A stretch of DNA of 64,000 bases from Bacillota bacterium (GCA_021768705.1 JAETUG010000004.1:52425-116424); one strand, 5' to 3'. Shown: positions 35,177 to 43,009, counted from the first letter of the stretch. Notes: generated by a model not told the origin, from the sequence alone. Made by a program: numbers and translations.

Positions 35177-35244
35177 GCCCGCCGCTCCTTTTTTCTTTCT
35201 TAGAAAAAATATACGGTAATCCTTTTATTTTATCCATAAAAAAA

Positions 35245-35292
35245 GCATTCGTAAGGCTTTGCCTTACTCATTGATTTGCTCCGCAAATCTTT
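35245..35292. repeat. Element-specific hairpin repeat, family B, third partial copy
   Basis: GCATTCGTAAGGCTTTGCC then TTACTCATTG and GATTTGCTCCGCAAATC, same layout as 33468-33535. Confidence 0.65.
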
Positions 35293-35370
35293 TTCAATTC
35301 CTATATTGACTGCACCTTACAAGCAAAGTCAGTCAATACAGGAACTGAAATGCTTTTCTCCGCTTTTACA

Positions 35371-35401
35371 AAAAAAACCGCAATCGATGGATGCGGTTTT
35401 T
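35371..35401 (-). terminator. Terminator after the zinc-ribbon membrane protein gene
   Basis: Stem AACCGCA / TGCGGTT with flanking A and T runs; usable on either strand, nearest to the minus-strand gene ending at 35411. Confidence 0.7.
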
Positions 35402-35410
35402 AAGCAAATC

Positions 35411-35680
35411 TTAAAGTCCTCTGAAGATATATTTCTGACACTTGGGACAAACAGAATCCTCATGAATCTTGCGGCGGCAATCCAGCCCTTTGCCACAATG
35501 GGGACATCTATACAGTTTTACTTCCAGGAAAATATCCAAGGCTACAATTATAATCATCAACGGGATATTCCTCGCAAATACGAAAGCCATCGCCGCCAGC
35601 GCATAAAGCACCAAACTTATTTTCTGGAATTTTTTAAACTTCGCCATCAGCGCAGTTCCTTTTTCTGATAAGGCTTGCAC
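35411..35680 (-). CDS. Small membrane protein with zinc ribbon
   Basis: 89 residues from a GTG at 35680 with GGAGGG seven bases upstream; an ATG at 35647 with AAGGA is an alternative start. Two membrane helices (LVLYALAAMAFVF and IPLMIIIVALDIFLEV) are followed by a C-terminal zinc ribbon YRCPHCGKGL and SVCPKCQKYIF. No known family by name. It is the last gene before the right attachment core. Confidence 0.75.
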   Translation of the reverse strand: MQALSEKGTALMAKFKKFQKISLVLYALAAMAFVFARNIPLMIIIVALDIFLEVKLYRCPHCGKGLDCRRKIHEDSVCPKCQKYIFRGL

Positions 35681-35782
35681 AATTTTTCCCTCCTTTTTTC
35701 GGATTCTTTCTCTTTATTTTACAACAAATGTATGCAAAATGCAATAAGAAAGAGAACTTGTCCCGAAAAGGAGGAATATCCC

Positions 35783-36478
35783 GTGACCCATGTCACGGGT
35801 ATCGCCTGCGGTAATGGCTGGAATTCGGACGGAATCTATCGAGGCATCGCCCCCGATGTAAATATCGTTTCCGTAAAAATATTGGATCGGTATGGGCAGG
35901 GAAATTCCACCCATGCGGTACTGGGTCTCAGATGGATAATGGACAATGCCCGTAAATATAATATTAAAGTAGTAAATCTCTCCATCGGCACCAATGACAG
36001 AAAAGTCAACCTGCCTTTGAAGGAAGCCGTCGAACGGCTCTGGCAAATGGGCATCGTGGTAGTGGCTGCCGCAGGAAATCCCGATGGAAGAAACGGCTAT
36101 CGTCCGCCTCCTGCCGTCAGCAGCGGGGTCATTTCCGTTGGGGCATGGGAGGACAGAAGCTATTTCCAGACTTCCTCCTTTTCCTTTTTTACCCAAGGGG
36201 AAATGCCCGACCTTTGGGCACCCGGGGAAAATGTCATTTCCGTCCTTTCCCCGGATTATGATTTTAGCCTGCCCAATCGCAGCCGCAGCAGCATCGTCAA
36301 GCAAAACTATATCACCATGAGCGGTGCATCTATGGCAACGCCCCTCATCAGTGGTGCAGCTGCCCTGCTTTTGGCACGAAATCCCCGTGCCCGCCCCGCA
36401 GAGATCAAAAAACTGCTGCTGCAAAAAGCCAGACCCTTCGGCGGACTTCTGACAGAGGAGGTCTGCCGCACATTTTGA
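35783..36478 (+). pseudogene. S8 subtilisin-like protease, C-terminal part (split by insertion)
   Basis: From the right core (35786) the frame encodes THVTGIACGNGWNSDGIYRG and continues through VVNLSIGTND, VVAAAGNPDGRNG (oxyanion region) and the catalytic serine in MSGASMATPLISGAAALLL. The Asp and His are on the left fragment. AAGGAGG (35768-35774) lies eight bases before an in-frame GTG at 35783, so the fragment could be translated as its own 231-residue product. No frameshift or stop interrupts it, so the gene would be intact if the insert were removed. Confidence 0.9.
35786..35801 (+). repeat. Right attachment core (attR)
   Basis: Identical to 28887-28902. With its left neighbour it forms a perfect dyad CCCGTGAC-CCAT-GTCACGGG (35781-35800), the kind of symmetry expected at serine recombinase sites. 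Confidence 0.85.
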
Positions 36479-36495
36479 AGAAAGGTGGTTTTCTT

Positions 36496-36924
36496 ATGTC
36501 CGAAAACACTGTCTACACCCTCGCAAAGACCCTCCAGAAAACCGATGGACTGGAAAAGGATTTTTCCGAAATGCTTTCCAGTCTGCGGAACACCATTGAA
36601 AAAGAATATCTGCTGAAAATCCGCTCCGCCGCCAACTCGGAAAAATCCTTCGCTGTGGAACATCCGCCCCGGGAAGTAACTTTGCTCCGAGCCATGTCCG
36701 CCTTTATGGACGAAAACGGCAAACAGCAGATCGACCGCATGACAAAAAGCCTGCTGTTCCTGCATACCATGCAGCATATCCAGCAAGGCGTGGAGGATTT
36801 TTCCGCCGGAAATCTGCTGGAGGCCCGCAGCGCAGAGGGCGGCACCCCCGAAAGCCTGCCTTCTCCCCAATCCGCCAAAATGGCTGGATTATTGCTCACC
36901 TTGGCTCTTGCTGACCAGTTTTAA
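36496..36924 (+). CDS. Helical protein of unknown function downstream of the S8 gene
   Basis: 142 residues from the ATG at 36496 with AAAGGTGG upstream, 17 bases after the protease stop. It is predicted mostly helical: TLAKTLQKTDGLEKDFSEML, REVTLLRAMSAFMDENGKQQ and a hydrophobic end MAGLLLTLALADQF. It is probably co-transcribed with the intact protease gene and may share its process. No family recognised. Confidence 0.7.
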   Translation: MSENTVYTLAKTLQKTDGLEKDFSEMLSSLRNTIEKEYLLKIRSAANSEKSFAVEHPPREVTLLRAMSAFMDENGKQQIDRMTKSLLFLHTMQHIQQGVEDFSAGNLLEARSAEGGTPESLPSPQSAKMAGLLLTLALADQF

Positions 36925-36930
36925 AAGGAA

Positions 36931-36962
36931 AAAGCCTCAAGCCCTTTTCGGGTTTGAGGCTG
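36931..36962. terminator. Bidirectional terminator
   Basis: AGCCTCAA / TTGAGGCT stem extended by GCCC/GGGT around TTTTC, between convergent genes. Confidence 0.75.
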
Positions 36963-36974
36963 CTCTGCTCCTTC

Positions 36975-37694
36975 TTATGCGTGATCACTCACAACGAACA
37001 TATTCATTTTTTTCAATACACGGATATCTTCTTTGGAAACAGACAGTTCCTCTTTCAGTTCATCATCTTCTTCCAAAATGTGGGGAGAAAGGATAAATTT
37101 GAAGCAGGCAGGCAGGATCGGCTGTGTAGACAGACCACAATATAACCCCGCCATTCTGCCGCTGTGGCTGAAGGAATTGATGGCATAGAGGAAAGCCCTC
37201 TCTACCTTATTGTTCTGATTTTCAAAATTGAAGTTGACGAAAGTATCATAGCGGCGCATGGTGCCATGATACAGCAGCTTGCACTGATAATAGTTCGTAA
37301 AATCCTCCAGATACGCATACATATTTGCATCGAAAACGCCGTTCTCCTCTCCGCCGTCCTGCACTTCGATGACGTTGCGGGCAATGCGGCTGCGTCTGCC
37401 ATCGTAAAAATACATATAATATCTGCTTCTGCCCAGCTTGCGTTTGGTGGATTCTCCTTCTTCCCCCATTGTTTCGCCGGCATCTTCATAATCGATTAGC
37501 TGATTTACAGAAATCCCCAAAGCCTGGGCAATGATAAATAGTGTTTCGATATCAATGGAGATATCCCCATTCTCATATTTAGAAACCGTTGCTTTGCTTT
37601 TATGGATCATCCCCGCAAATGCTTCGATGGTCAGATTCTTCGTTTTTCGGTACAAACGGATCCTCTGCCCCACATGGATACTGATTTCTTTCAT
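36975..37694 (-). CDS. XRE-family regulator with large C-terminal domain
   Basis: 239 residues from the ATG at 37694 (AGGTGA upstream; an in-frame GTG at 37703 lies in that site). The HTH_3 domain is at about 8-65 (IRLYRKTKNLTIEAFAGMIH, ATVSKYENGDISIDIETLF). The C-terminal 150 residues, with YYMYFYDGRRSRIARNVIEV and LYHGTMRRYDTFVNFNFENQ, are beta-rich by appearance and may sense a ligand. It is divergent from brnQ across a 738-base gap, so control of brnQ is possible. Confidence 0.85.
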   Translation of the reverse strand: MKEISIHVGQRIRLYRKTKNLTIEAFAGMIHKSKATVSKYENGDISIDIETLFIIAQALGISVNQLIDYEDAGETMGEEGESTKRKLGRSRYYMYFYDGRRSRIARNVIEVQDGGEENGVFDANMYAYLEDFTNYYQCKLLYHGTMRRYDTFVNFNFENQNNKVERAFLYAINSFSHSGRMAGLYCGLSTQPILPACFKFILSPHILEEDDELKEELSVSKEDIRVLKKMNMFVVSDHA

Positions 37695-37796
37695 CTCTTT
37701 CACCTACGTTTTCTCCTAATTGTTTTCTAACATATTTCTCTATGATATCATGTAAAGAATGAACTTTTTTATATCAGGTTTATTATAGTATAAAGA

Positions 37797-37846
37797 TTTC
37801 TATAAAAAAAGTATTCTTTCCAATACTTCATGTATTTTTATAGAAA
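37797..37846. promoter_or_regulatory. Nested inverted repeat upstream of the XRE gene
   Basis: Outer arms TTTCTATAAAAA / TTTTTATAGAAA enclose an inner AGTATT / AATACT hairpin. It may be an operator or an RNA structure in the 5' leader of the XRE gene. Confidence 0.55.
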
Positions 37847-38167
37847 CTTAACATGAGAATTTTCACAAAAGGACAACCACCCAATTCCCGAAAAAACTGT
37901 TTCCTGACACTACTACTGCTCATAAAAAAATACAACGCCTTTTTCGGGCATTTCGAGGCATTTTCCCTTCAAAAGTTTCTTTACACTTGATTTTTTCCAT
38001 TTATTTACAGTTCATAGAAAAATTTATTGTACATCATTGTAACATATAAACAGAAAAAAATTCATATTTTTTCGACATAGCTCCTAAAATCATTCAGAAA
38101 AACACCAATGTCTTTATGGGATTTGACAAATACATTTTCGATAAATCACCTTTCCGCATCTTCCTAT

Positions 38168-38184
38168 ATTGACATTATGTCAAT
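38168..38184. promoter_or_regulatory. Perfect 17-bp palindrome over a second possible brnQ promoter
   Basis: ATTGACAT-T-ATGTCAAT. The left half contains TTGACA, followed after 17 bases by TAATAA, so the palindrome would overlap the -35 box of a promoter. The remaining DNA from 37847 to 38321 is AT-rich with nothing else recognised. Confidence 0.55.
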
Positions 38185-38321
38185 TTCATAATAATAAGAA
38201 AATCTATGAATTCTCGTCGTTTTTCATATGTTTCTATCGAAAATAGCAGATTTAAACACCCTTTTTCTACTCTGAATATAAAAACAAGACCTTTCGTTTC
38301 ACTAAATTATTTTTCATCCAT

Positions 38322-38387
38322 TTGCCGAAATTTTATTTTTCAGGCATAATACAGTTTGTAGAACAACCGAAGCACTTTCACTTCGGT
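38322..38387 (+). promoter_or_regulatory. brnQ promoter and leader hairpin
   Basis: TTGCCG (38322-38327), 17-base spacer, CATAAT (38345-38350), then a hairpin ACCGAAG / CTTCGGT (38366-38387) in the leader. No T-box motif is present. Confidence 0.5.
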
Positions 38388-38432
38388 ATATTTAGAAAAA
38401 AGTAAGAATGAGAATTAGGAGGAGTTCAATCT

Positions 38433-39752
38433 ATGCGTAAAAAAACAAGTTTGAAGGACATTGCAGTAATTGGGCTGGCATTGTTTGCAATGTTTTTTGG
38501 TGCCGGCAATCTGATTTTTCCCCCTCACCTAGGCACAAATGCAGGCAGTGAGTGGTTCTTGGGCTTTATGTGCTTTTTTGTGGCTGACGTAGGCCTAGCT
38601 CTGGTAGCAATCCTTTCCATGATCAAAAGTGGTGACGTTTCCATTCAGGGCGTAACCAAAAAGCTGGGTTCCGTTCCTTCTGTTATCATCAATACTCTGA
38701 TCGTTCTGTGTATTGGGCCTTTCCTGGCAATCCCCCGTACTGCAGCAACAACCTTCGAAATGGGCGTAATGCCTCTGTTCCCCAGCATCAACAGCTGGAT
38801 GTTCGGCGCAGTTTTCTTCGGTTTGGTATTAATGTTTACCGTACGTCCTTCCGGTGTTGTTGATGTAATCGGTAAATATCTGACACCTGTACTGGTTGCT
38901 TGTCTGTTGGCGATGATCGTGATCGGCTTCGTAAACCCCATCGGCGATATCAGCGCAGTAGCAAAATTCGACACAGTAAAAGAAGGCATTATGTCCGGTT
39001 ATCAGACCATGGACGTTCTGGCTTCCATCGTATTCGTTATCATTATCATTTCCGCCGCAAAGGATAAAGGCTATACAGAAACAAAAGACACCATGAACGT
39101 TGTAATCAAATCCAGCATTTTCGCTGCCATCGCTCTGTTCGTGATCTATGGCGGTCTGGCATTCCTGGGTGCAACAACATCCGCCGGCGGTTTTGAATCT
39201 TATAACCAGACAGGTCTGGTAGTAGCAATCACACAGTCTCTGATCGGCAGCTATGGCGTGCTGGTTCTGGCAATCATCGTATTCTTTGCCTGCCTGACCA
39301 CAGCAATCGGTTTGGTTTCTTCCTGTGCATCCTATTTCGAAGACCTGACAAAAGGGAAAGTTTCCTATACAAAGGTAGTTGTCCTGACCGTTGTTTTCAG
39401 CTACATTGTATCCAATTTTGGTATTTCTACCATCATCAGCATCGCTTCTCCCGTACTGAGCCTGCTGTACCCTGTTGTTCTGGTAATGATCGTGCTGAAT
39501 TTCTTCGGCAGCCGCATTAAAAACAACAACATCTATATCTTTGCAGCAGCCTTCGCTCTGGCAGCAAGTGCGGCAGAAGTCCTGTGCGGCTTTGGTCTTC
39601 CTCTGGAATTCATCCATAAACTGCCTCTGGGCTCCTTCCAGTGCGGTTGGATCGTTCCTGCCATCGTCGGCGGCATCATCGGCAAATTTGTGCCTGCGCC
39701 CAAAAGAAGCTTCTCCTTCAGCAAAGAAAAAAAAGATATCGATGCGATTTAA
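38433..39752 (+). CDS. brnQ: Branched-chain amino acid carrier protein
   Basis: 439 residues, about 12 membrane helices. The N-terminal block FFGAGNLIFPPHLGTNAGSEW is diagnostic of the BrnQ (LIVCS) family, which imports leucine, isoleucine or valine with sodium or protons. The end LEFIHKLPLGSFQCGWIVPA is also typical. AGGAGG precedes the ATG. It forms a single-gene unit with its own terminator. Confidence 0.95.
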   Translation: MRKKTSLKDIAVIGLALFAMFFGAGNLIFPPHLGTNAGSEWFLGFMCFFVADVGLALVAILSMIKSGDVSIQGVTKKLGSVPSVIINTLIVLCIGPFLAIPRTAATTFEMGVMPLFPSINSWMFGAVFFGLVLMFTVRPSGVVDVIGKYLTPVLVACLLAMIVIGFVNPIGDISAVAKFDTVKEGIMSGYQTMDVLASIVFVIIIISAAKDKGYTETKDTMNVVIKSSIFAAIALFVIYGGLAFLGATTSAGGFESYNQTGLVVAITQSLIGSYGVLVLAIIVFFACLTTAIGLVSSCASYFEDLTKGKVSYTKVVVLTVVFSYIVSNFGISTIISIASPVLSLLYPVVLVMIVLNFFGSRIKNNNIYIFAAAFALAASAAEVLCGFGLPLEFIHKLPLGSFQCGWIVPAIVGGIIGKFVPAPKRSFSFSKEKKDIDAI

Positions 39753-39771
39753 TGAAATCTATGATAGAATA

Positions 39772-39801
39772 GACACCGTAAAAAATACGGTGTCTTTTTT
39801 T
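39772..39801 (+). terminator. brnQ terminator
   Basis: GACACCGTA, loop AAAAA, TACGGTGTC, T run. Confidence 0.85.
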
Positions 39802-39919
39802 ATGAAAAAATTTTCTATTTGGCAAACTTTTTTGTCCTCCATCCCATCTATACTACAGAAAACGAAATCAAAGTTTTCCAAGCTGACCGGAAAGCAATAG
39901 AAACAGGAGGTACCCCTAT

Positions 39920-40408
39920 ATGCAGGACATTTATGACTGCACTGTGCAATATATCATTGAAAATCAAAATAAGTTTTATCGTCTGGCATACAGCTATGTT
40001 CAGGAAGAGCAAGCCGCACTGGATGTGGTGCAAAATGCCATCTGCCGTGCCCTGGAAGGCTGCTTCGGACTGAAAAACCCCTTAGCACTGAAAACGTGGT
40101 TTTACCGCATCCTTGTCAATGAATCACTGCAATATCTGCGCAAGCGAAAAAAAGAAACGACGCTGACAGAAGAACCTACAGCCGTACTCACCTATTGCGA
40201 GCCTGCCTTTGAAGAGGATAAACAGACCTATGAAGCCGTGATGCAGCTGCCCGAAGCCATGAAAAACGTCGTACTCCTCCATTATTATGAGGACCTGACT
40301 CTAAAACAGATTGCAGAAATCACCGACACCCCCCTCAGCACCGTAAAGACCCGACTCTACAGTGCCCTAAAAAAACTCAAATCCACCCTAAAGGAGGAAG
40401 CTTTATGA
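39920..40408 (+). CDS. ECF sigma factor (SigV-like)
   Basis: 162 residues. Region 2 (NKFYRLAYSYVQEEQAALDV, LKTWFYRILVNESLQYLRKR) and region 4 (LPEAMKNVVLLHYYEDLTLK, DTPLSTVKTRLYSALKKLK) are clear. The partner gene overlaps its stop by four bases and encodes an RsiV-type anti-sigma factor, which suggests a cell-envelope stress response as in SigV of Bacillus. GGAGG precedes the ATG. Confidence 0.92.
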   Translation: MQDIYDCTVQYIIENQNKFYRLAYSYVQEEQAALDVVQNAICRALEGCFGLKNPLALKTWFYRILVNESLQYLRKRKKETTLTEEPTAVLTYCEPAFEEDKQTYEAVMQLPEAMKNVVLLHYYEDLTLKQIAEITDTPLSTVKTRLYSALKKLKSTLKEEAL

Positions 40409-41325
40409 ACCCTGAAAACGGCAAAAAGACTTATGAGTCCATTGAGATCCCCGAAAAACTGAATGAAATGGTGACCCAGACGATCGCTTCTAAAAATAAG
40501 GAGGAATTACGCATGAAATATGAAGAACAGAAAAAGGCAACAAAACCCGCATCCCATCGCCCCGTTTGGAGAGGCTGTGTGGCTGCAGCTGCGGCAATCT
40601 TGGTGGCAGGCACAGTTGGCCTGAACGCCAGCCCTGTCTTTGCGGAAGAAATGAGCAAAGTGCCCGTCATCGGACAGCTGGCACAGGTATTGACCTTCCG
40701 TTCCTTCCAGGGAACCGAGGGCGATGTAGAGCTGAATGTCAATGTACCCGTGGTAAAGGGTGCAGACGGCAAGGAACTGCCTGCAAAGGTAAACGCTCAG
40801 ATCCAGCAGATCACTGCCAACTATGAAGCCGAGGCAAAGGCAGAAATGGAGGAATACAAAAAAGCCTTCTTTGAAACAGGCGGCACAGAAGAAGAATGGG
40901 CAGGACGCACCATGGATCTGTTCATTGATTATGACGTAAAATATTTTACAGACGATATCCTCTCTCTGGAAGTGACCACAGGCAAAAGTTGGGTTTCTGC
41001 CGATGAAGAACGCACCTACTACAACATCGATCTGAAAAACGACAAAGAACTGACACTGGAAGATCTGCTGGGCAAAGATTATGTTTCCATCTGCAACAAG
41101 AGCATTGTGGAACAGATCAATGAGCGGATCGCCGCAGATGAAAACGTTTCCTTCTTCGGTTATGGCAAAGATACAGATGAGATCGGTTCCATTGGCGGCT
41201 TTGAAACTGTAGATGCAAGCACATCCTTCTACCTGAACGCCGATGGTGAAGTCGTGATCTCCTTCCCCGAATATTCCATCGCTCCCGGCTACATGGGGAT
41301 TCAGGAATTTGTAATTACTCCCTAA
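40405..41325 (+). CDS. RsiV-like anti-sigma factor (DUF3298-type)
   Basis: 306 residues. There is a short cytoplasmic part (1-54), one membrane helix (VAAAAAILVAGTVGLNASPVF), then an extracytoplasmic region with VNVPVVKGADGKELPAKVN and a C-terminal DUF3298-like domain (YYNIDLKNDKELTLEDLLG, VVISFPEYSIAPGYMGIQEF). In Bacillus subtilis RsiV holds SigV and is cleaved when it binds lysozyme. The same role here is inferred from architecture and overlap with the sigma gene. Confidence 0.85.
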   Translation: MNPENGKKTYESIEIPEKLNEMVTQTIASKNKEELRMKYEEQKKATKPASHRPVWRGCVAAAAAILVAGTVGLNASPVFAEEMSKVPVIGQLAQVLTFRSFQGTEGDVELNVNVPVVKGADGKELPAKVNAQIQQITANYEAEAKAEMEEYKKAFFETGGTEEEWAGRTMDLFIDYDVKYFTDDILSLEVTTGKSWVSADEERTYYNIDLKNDKELTLEDLLGKDYVSICNKSIVEQINERIAADENVSFFGYGKDTDEIGSIGGFETVDASTSFYLNADGEVVISFPEYSIAPGYMGIQEFVITP

Positions 41326-41408
41326 GGGCTCTGCCCTTAGAATCCCGCAAGGGAAATAATTTCCCTTGACCCTTATACACGCAAAAACTCCGTTTTTGCA
41401 AAAGGATA
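41326..41408 (+). repeat. Dispersed intergenic hairpin repeat, family A, copy 4
   Basis: GGGCTCTGCCC, AATCCCGCAAGGGAAA, TTTCCCTTGACCC, ATACACGCAAAAAC, CCGTTTTTGCAAAAGG: same order of blocks as 22247-22330. Confidence 0.65.
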
Positions 41409-41413
41409 ATAAG

Positions 41414-41452
41414 AAAAGGTATCTCTATCATAATGACAGGGATACCTTTTTT
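41414..41452. terminator. Bidirectional terminator
   Basis: AAAAGGTATC / GATACCTTTT around a 17-base loop, between convergent genes. Confidence 0.75.
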
Positions 41453-41462
41453 ATTAATTGCG

Positions 41463-42848
41463 TTATTTTTTATTCAAAATTTGATCGGCTACATACATAC
41501 CATTCGCCGCCGCCTGAGACAGAGAACGGGTAAAGCCTGCGCCATCGCCGATGGCATAAATACCGGGGCAGCCGTCGATCTCAAACTCCGTACATTTGGG
41601 ACGAGCGGAATAATATTTACATTCAATGCCATAGAGCAGGGTATCATGGTTCGCCGTACCGGGGGCGATCTTGTCCAATGCGTGGAGGGTCTCAATGATA
41701 TTATCCAGCTGGCGTTTTGGCATGCAAAGGCTCAGGTCCCCTGCCACTGCCTTCAGGGTCGGCCGTGTGGTGGATTTTGCTATGCGGCTTTCATCGGAAC
41801 GTCTGCCCTGTTCCAAATCCCCCAGTCTCTGCACCATAACGCTGCCGCCGCTGATGAGGTTCGCCAGGCTTGCCACATATCTTGCGTATTCGATGGGCTG
41901 GCGGAAGGGTTCTGTAAAACGGATGGTAGAGAGCAATGCGAAGTTGGAATTTTCCGTTTTTCTCGCCTGTTCCCGATAGGAATGACCATTGACCGTCAGC
42001 ACACCGCCGGTATTTTCCGTCACCACCTGTCCGCCTTCATTAAAGCAGAACATTCTGGTGATATCGCCATACTGCTTGGAACGATACCAAATCTTGGGCT
42101 CATAAATCTTCTGGCTAAAATGATCCCAGATCATACGGGGCAGTTCTACTCGAACGCCGATATCCACCTGATTATTTTTCAAGGGAATCTGATTCTTTTC
42201 GCACCATGCGGAAAAGAAACGGCTGCCTGCCCGCCCCACGGCAAAAACGATCTGCTCCGCAGTGATGGTCTGTTCTTCCCCATGACAGGAAAGCAGGATT
42301 TCCCGTGTATCCTTATTGATATCCAGCGCCGCTGTATCTGTAGCAATATGGATTTTCGTTTCCAGATATTCGATCAGCTTTCGCATGGTATCAAAATTGC
42401 TGTCTGTGCCCAGATGCTTCAGCTGTGCCTGGCTCATGTGCAGATCATGCTGCAGGCAAAGGCGTTTCAGCTCATTGCTGGGCATGAACCGTTCTGTGGT
42501 GGCGCCGAATTTCACCAAAACGCTGTCTGCTTCTTCAATATAATGGATAACCGTCTGGGGTTCCAAAAATTCCGTCAGCCAGCCGCCGTATTCCGTAGAA
42601 ATAACATATTTCCCGTCGGAAAAGGCGCCGGCCCCCGCCATGCCTTCCATAATGGCACAGGATGCGCATTTTACGCATTTATCTACCTTACCCAGCACAA
42701 TCGGGCAGCTCCGCTGTTTGATGGCGTGACCTTTCTCCACGATCAGCACCTGCAGCTCCGGTTTATTTTCGATCAAACGATAGGCAGTCATGATGCCGCC
42801 GATCCCACCGCCAATGATGGCTACGTCATAGTGTTTTTTCAGTTTCAT
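41463..42848 (-). CDS. FAD-dependent dehydrogenase (NAD(FAD)-utilising type)
   Basis: 461 residues. The N-terminal Rossmann motif is DVAIIGGGIGGIMTAYRL. CVKCASCAIMEG contains closely spaced cysteines near residues 57-65, and CPGIYAIGDGAGFTRSLSQA near the C-terminus binds FAD. The family is widespread in Clostridia and annotated as uncharacterised FAD dehydrogenases; the substrate is unknown. It has its own promoter and a leader hairpin. Confidence 0.85.
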   Translation of the reverse strand: MKLKKHYDVAIIGGGIGGIMTAYRLIENKPELQVLIVEKGHAIKQRSCPIVLGKVDKCVKCASCAIMEGMAGAGAFSDGKYVISTEYGGWLTEFLEPQTVIHYIEEADSVLVKFGATTERFMPSNELKRLCLQHDLHMSQAQLKHLGTDSNFDTMRKLIEYLETKIHIATDTAALDINKDTREILLSCHGEEQTITAEQIVFAVGRAGSRFFSAWCEKNQIPLKNNQVDIGVRVELPRMIWDHFSQKIYEPKIWYRSKQYGDITRMFCFNEGGQVVTENTGGVLTVNGHSYREQARKTENSNFALLSTIRFTEPFRQPIEYARYVASLANLISGGSVMVQRLGDLEQGRRSDESRIAKSTTRPTLKAVAGDLSLCMPKRQLDNIIETLHALDKIAPGTANHDTLLYGIECKYYSARPKCTEFEIDGCPGIYAIGDGAGFTRSLSQAAANGMYVADQILNKK

Positions 42849-42923
42849 TTTTCCTACGCCTCCTACCGGCTGTCACCAGCTTCATATTTATAAAACAAAA
42901 TGTATAAAAACACCATTTTACAC

Positions 42924-42973
42924 AAAAAGAAAGCGAAGCCATTCTTCTTTGTAAGGAATGTTTTGCTTCGCTT
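42924..42973 (-). promoter_or_regulatory. Terminator-like leader hairpin before the FAD dehydrogenase gene
   Basis: Minus-strand AAGCGAAGC ... GCTTCGCTT with inner ATTC/GAAT pair, followed by TTTCTTTTTG. It begins at the expected transcription start and ends about 75 bases before the gene, the position of an attenuator. Confidence 0.6.
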
Positions 42974-42980
42974 ACGATTT

Positions 42981-43009
42981 ATTCTAACCCCAAACCCCAT
43001 TTTTGTCAA
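42981..43009 (-). promoter_or_regulatory. Promoter of the FAD dehydrogenase gene
   Basis: Minus-strand TTGACA (43004-43009), 17-base spacer, TAGAAT (42981-42986). The region 43010-43143 holds no other feature I can support. Confidence 0.75.

Larger units (their letters stand above)
28887..35801. mobile_element. Integrative element inserted in an S8 protease gene
   Basis: Bounded by a 16-bp direct repeat (ACCCATGTCACGGGTA at 28887-28902 and 35786-35801). Length is about 6.9 kb counting one copy. It carries a serine recombinase, a TRAP transporter operon with a small membrane peptide, a GntR/FCD regulator, a lipoprotein and a zinc-ribbon membrane protein. No conjugation, phage or transposase gene was found. 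Removing the element at the repeat restores the host protease reading frame exactly, which supports site-specific integration rather than random insertion. Confidence 0.85.

Noticed and set aside
38322-38432. T-box or amino acid riboswitch before brnQ
   Set aside because: No GGGTGGTACC-type motif or known aptamer core is present; only a small hairpin is visible.
39800-39860. ECF-type autoregulatory promoter before the sigma factor gene (GGCAAACTTTT then CATC)
   Set aside because: Match to known ECF promoters is too loose to report as a feature.
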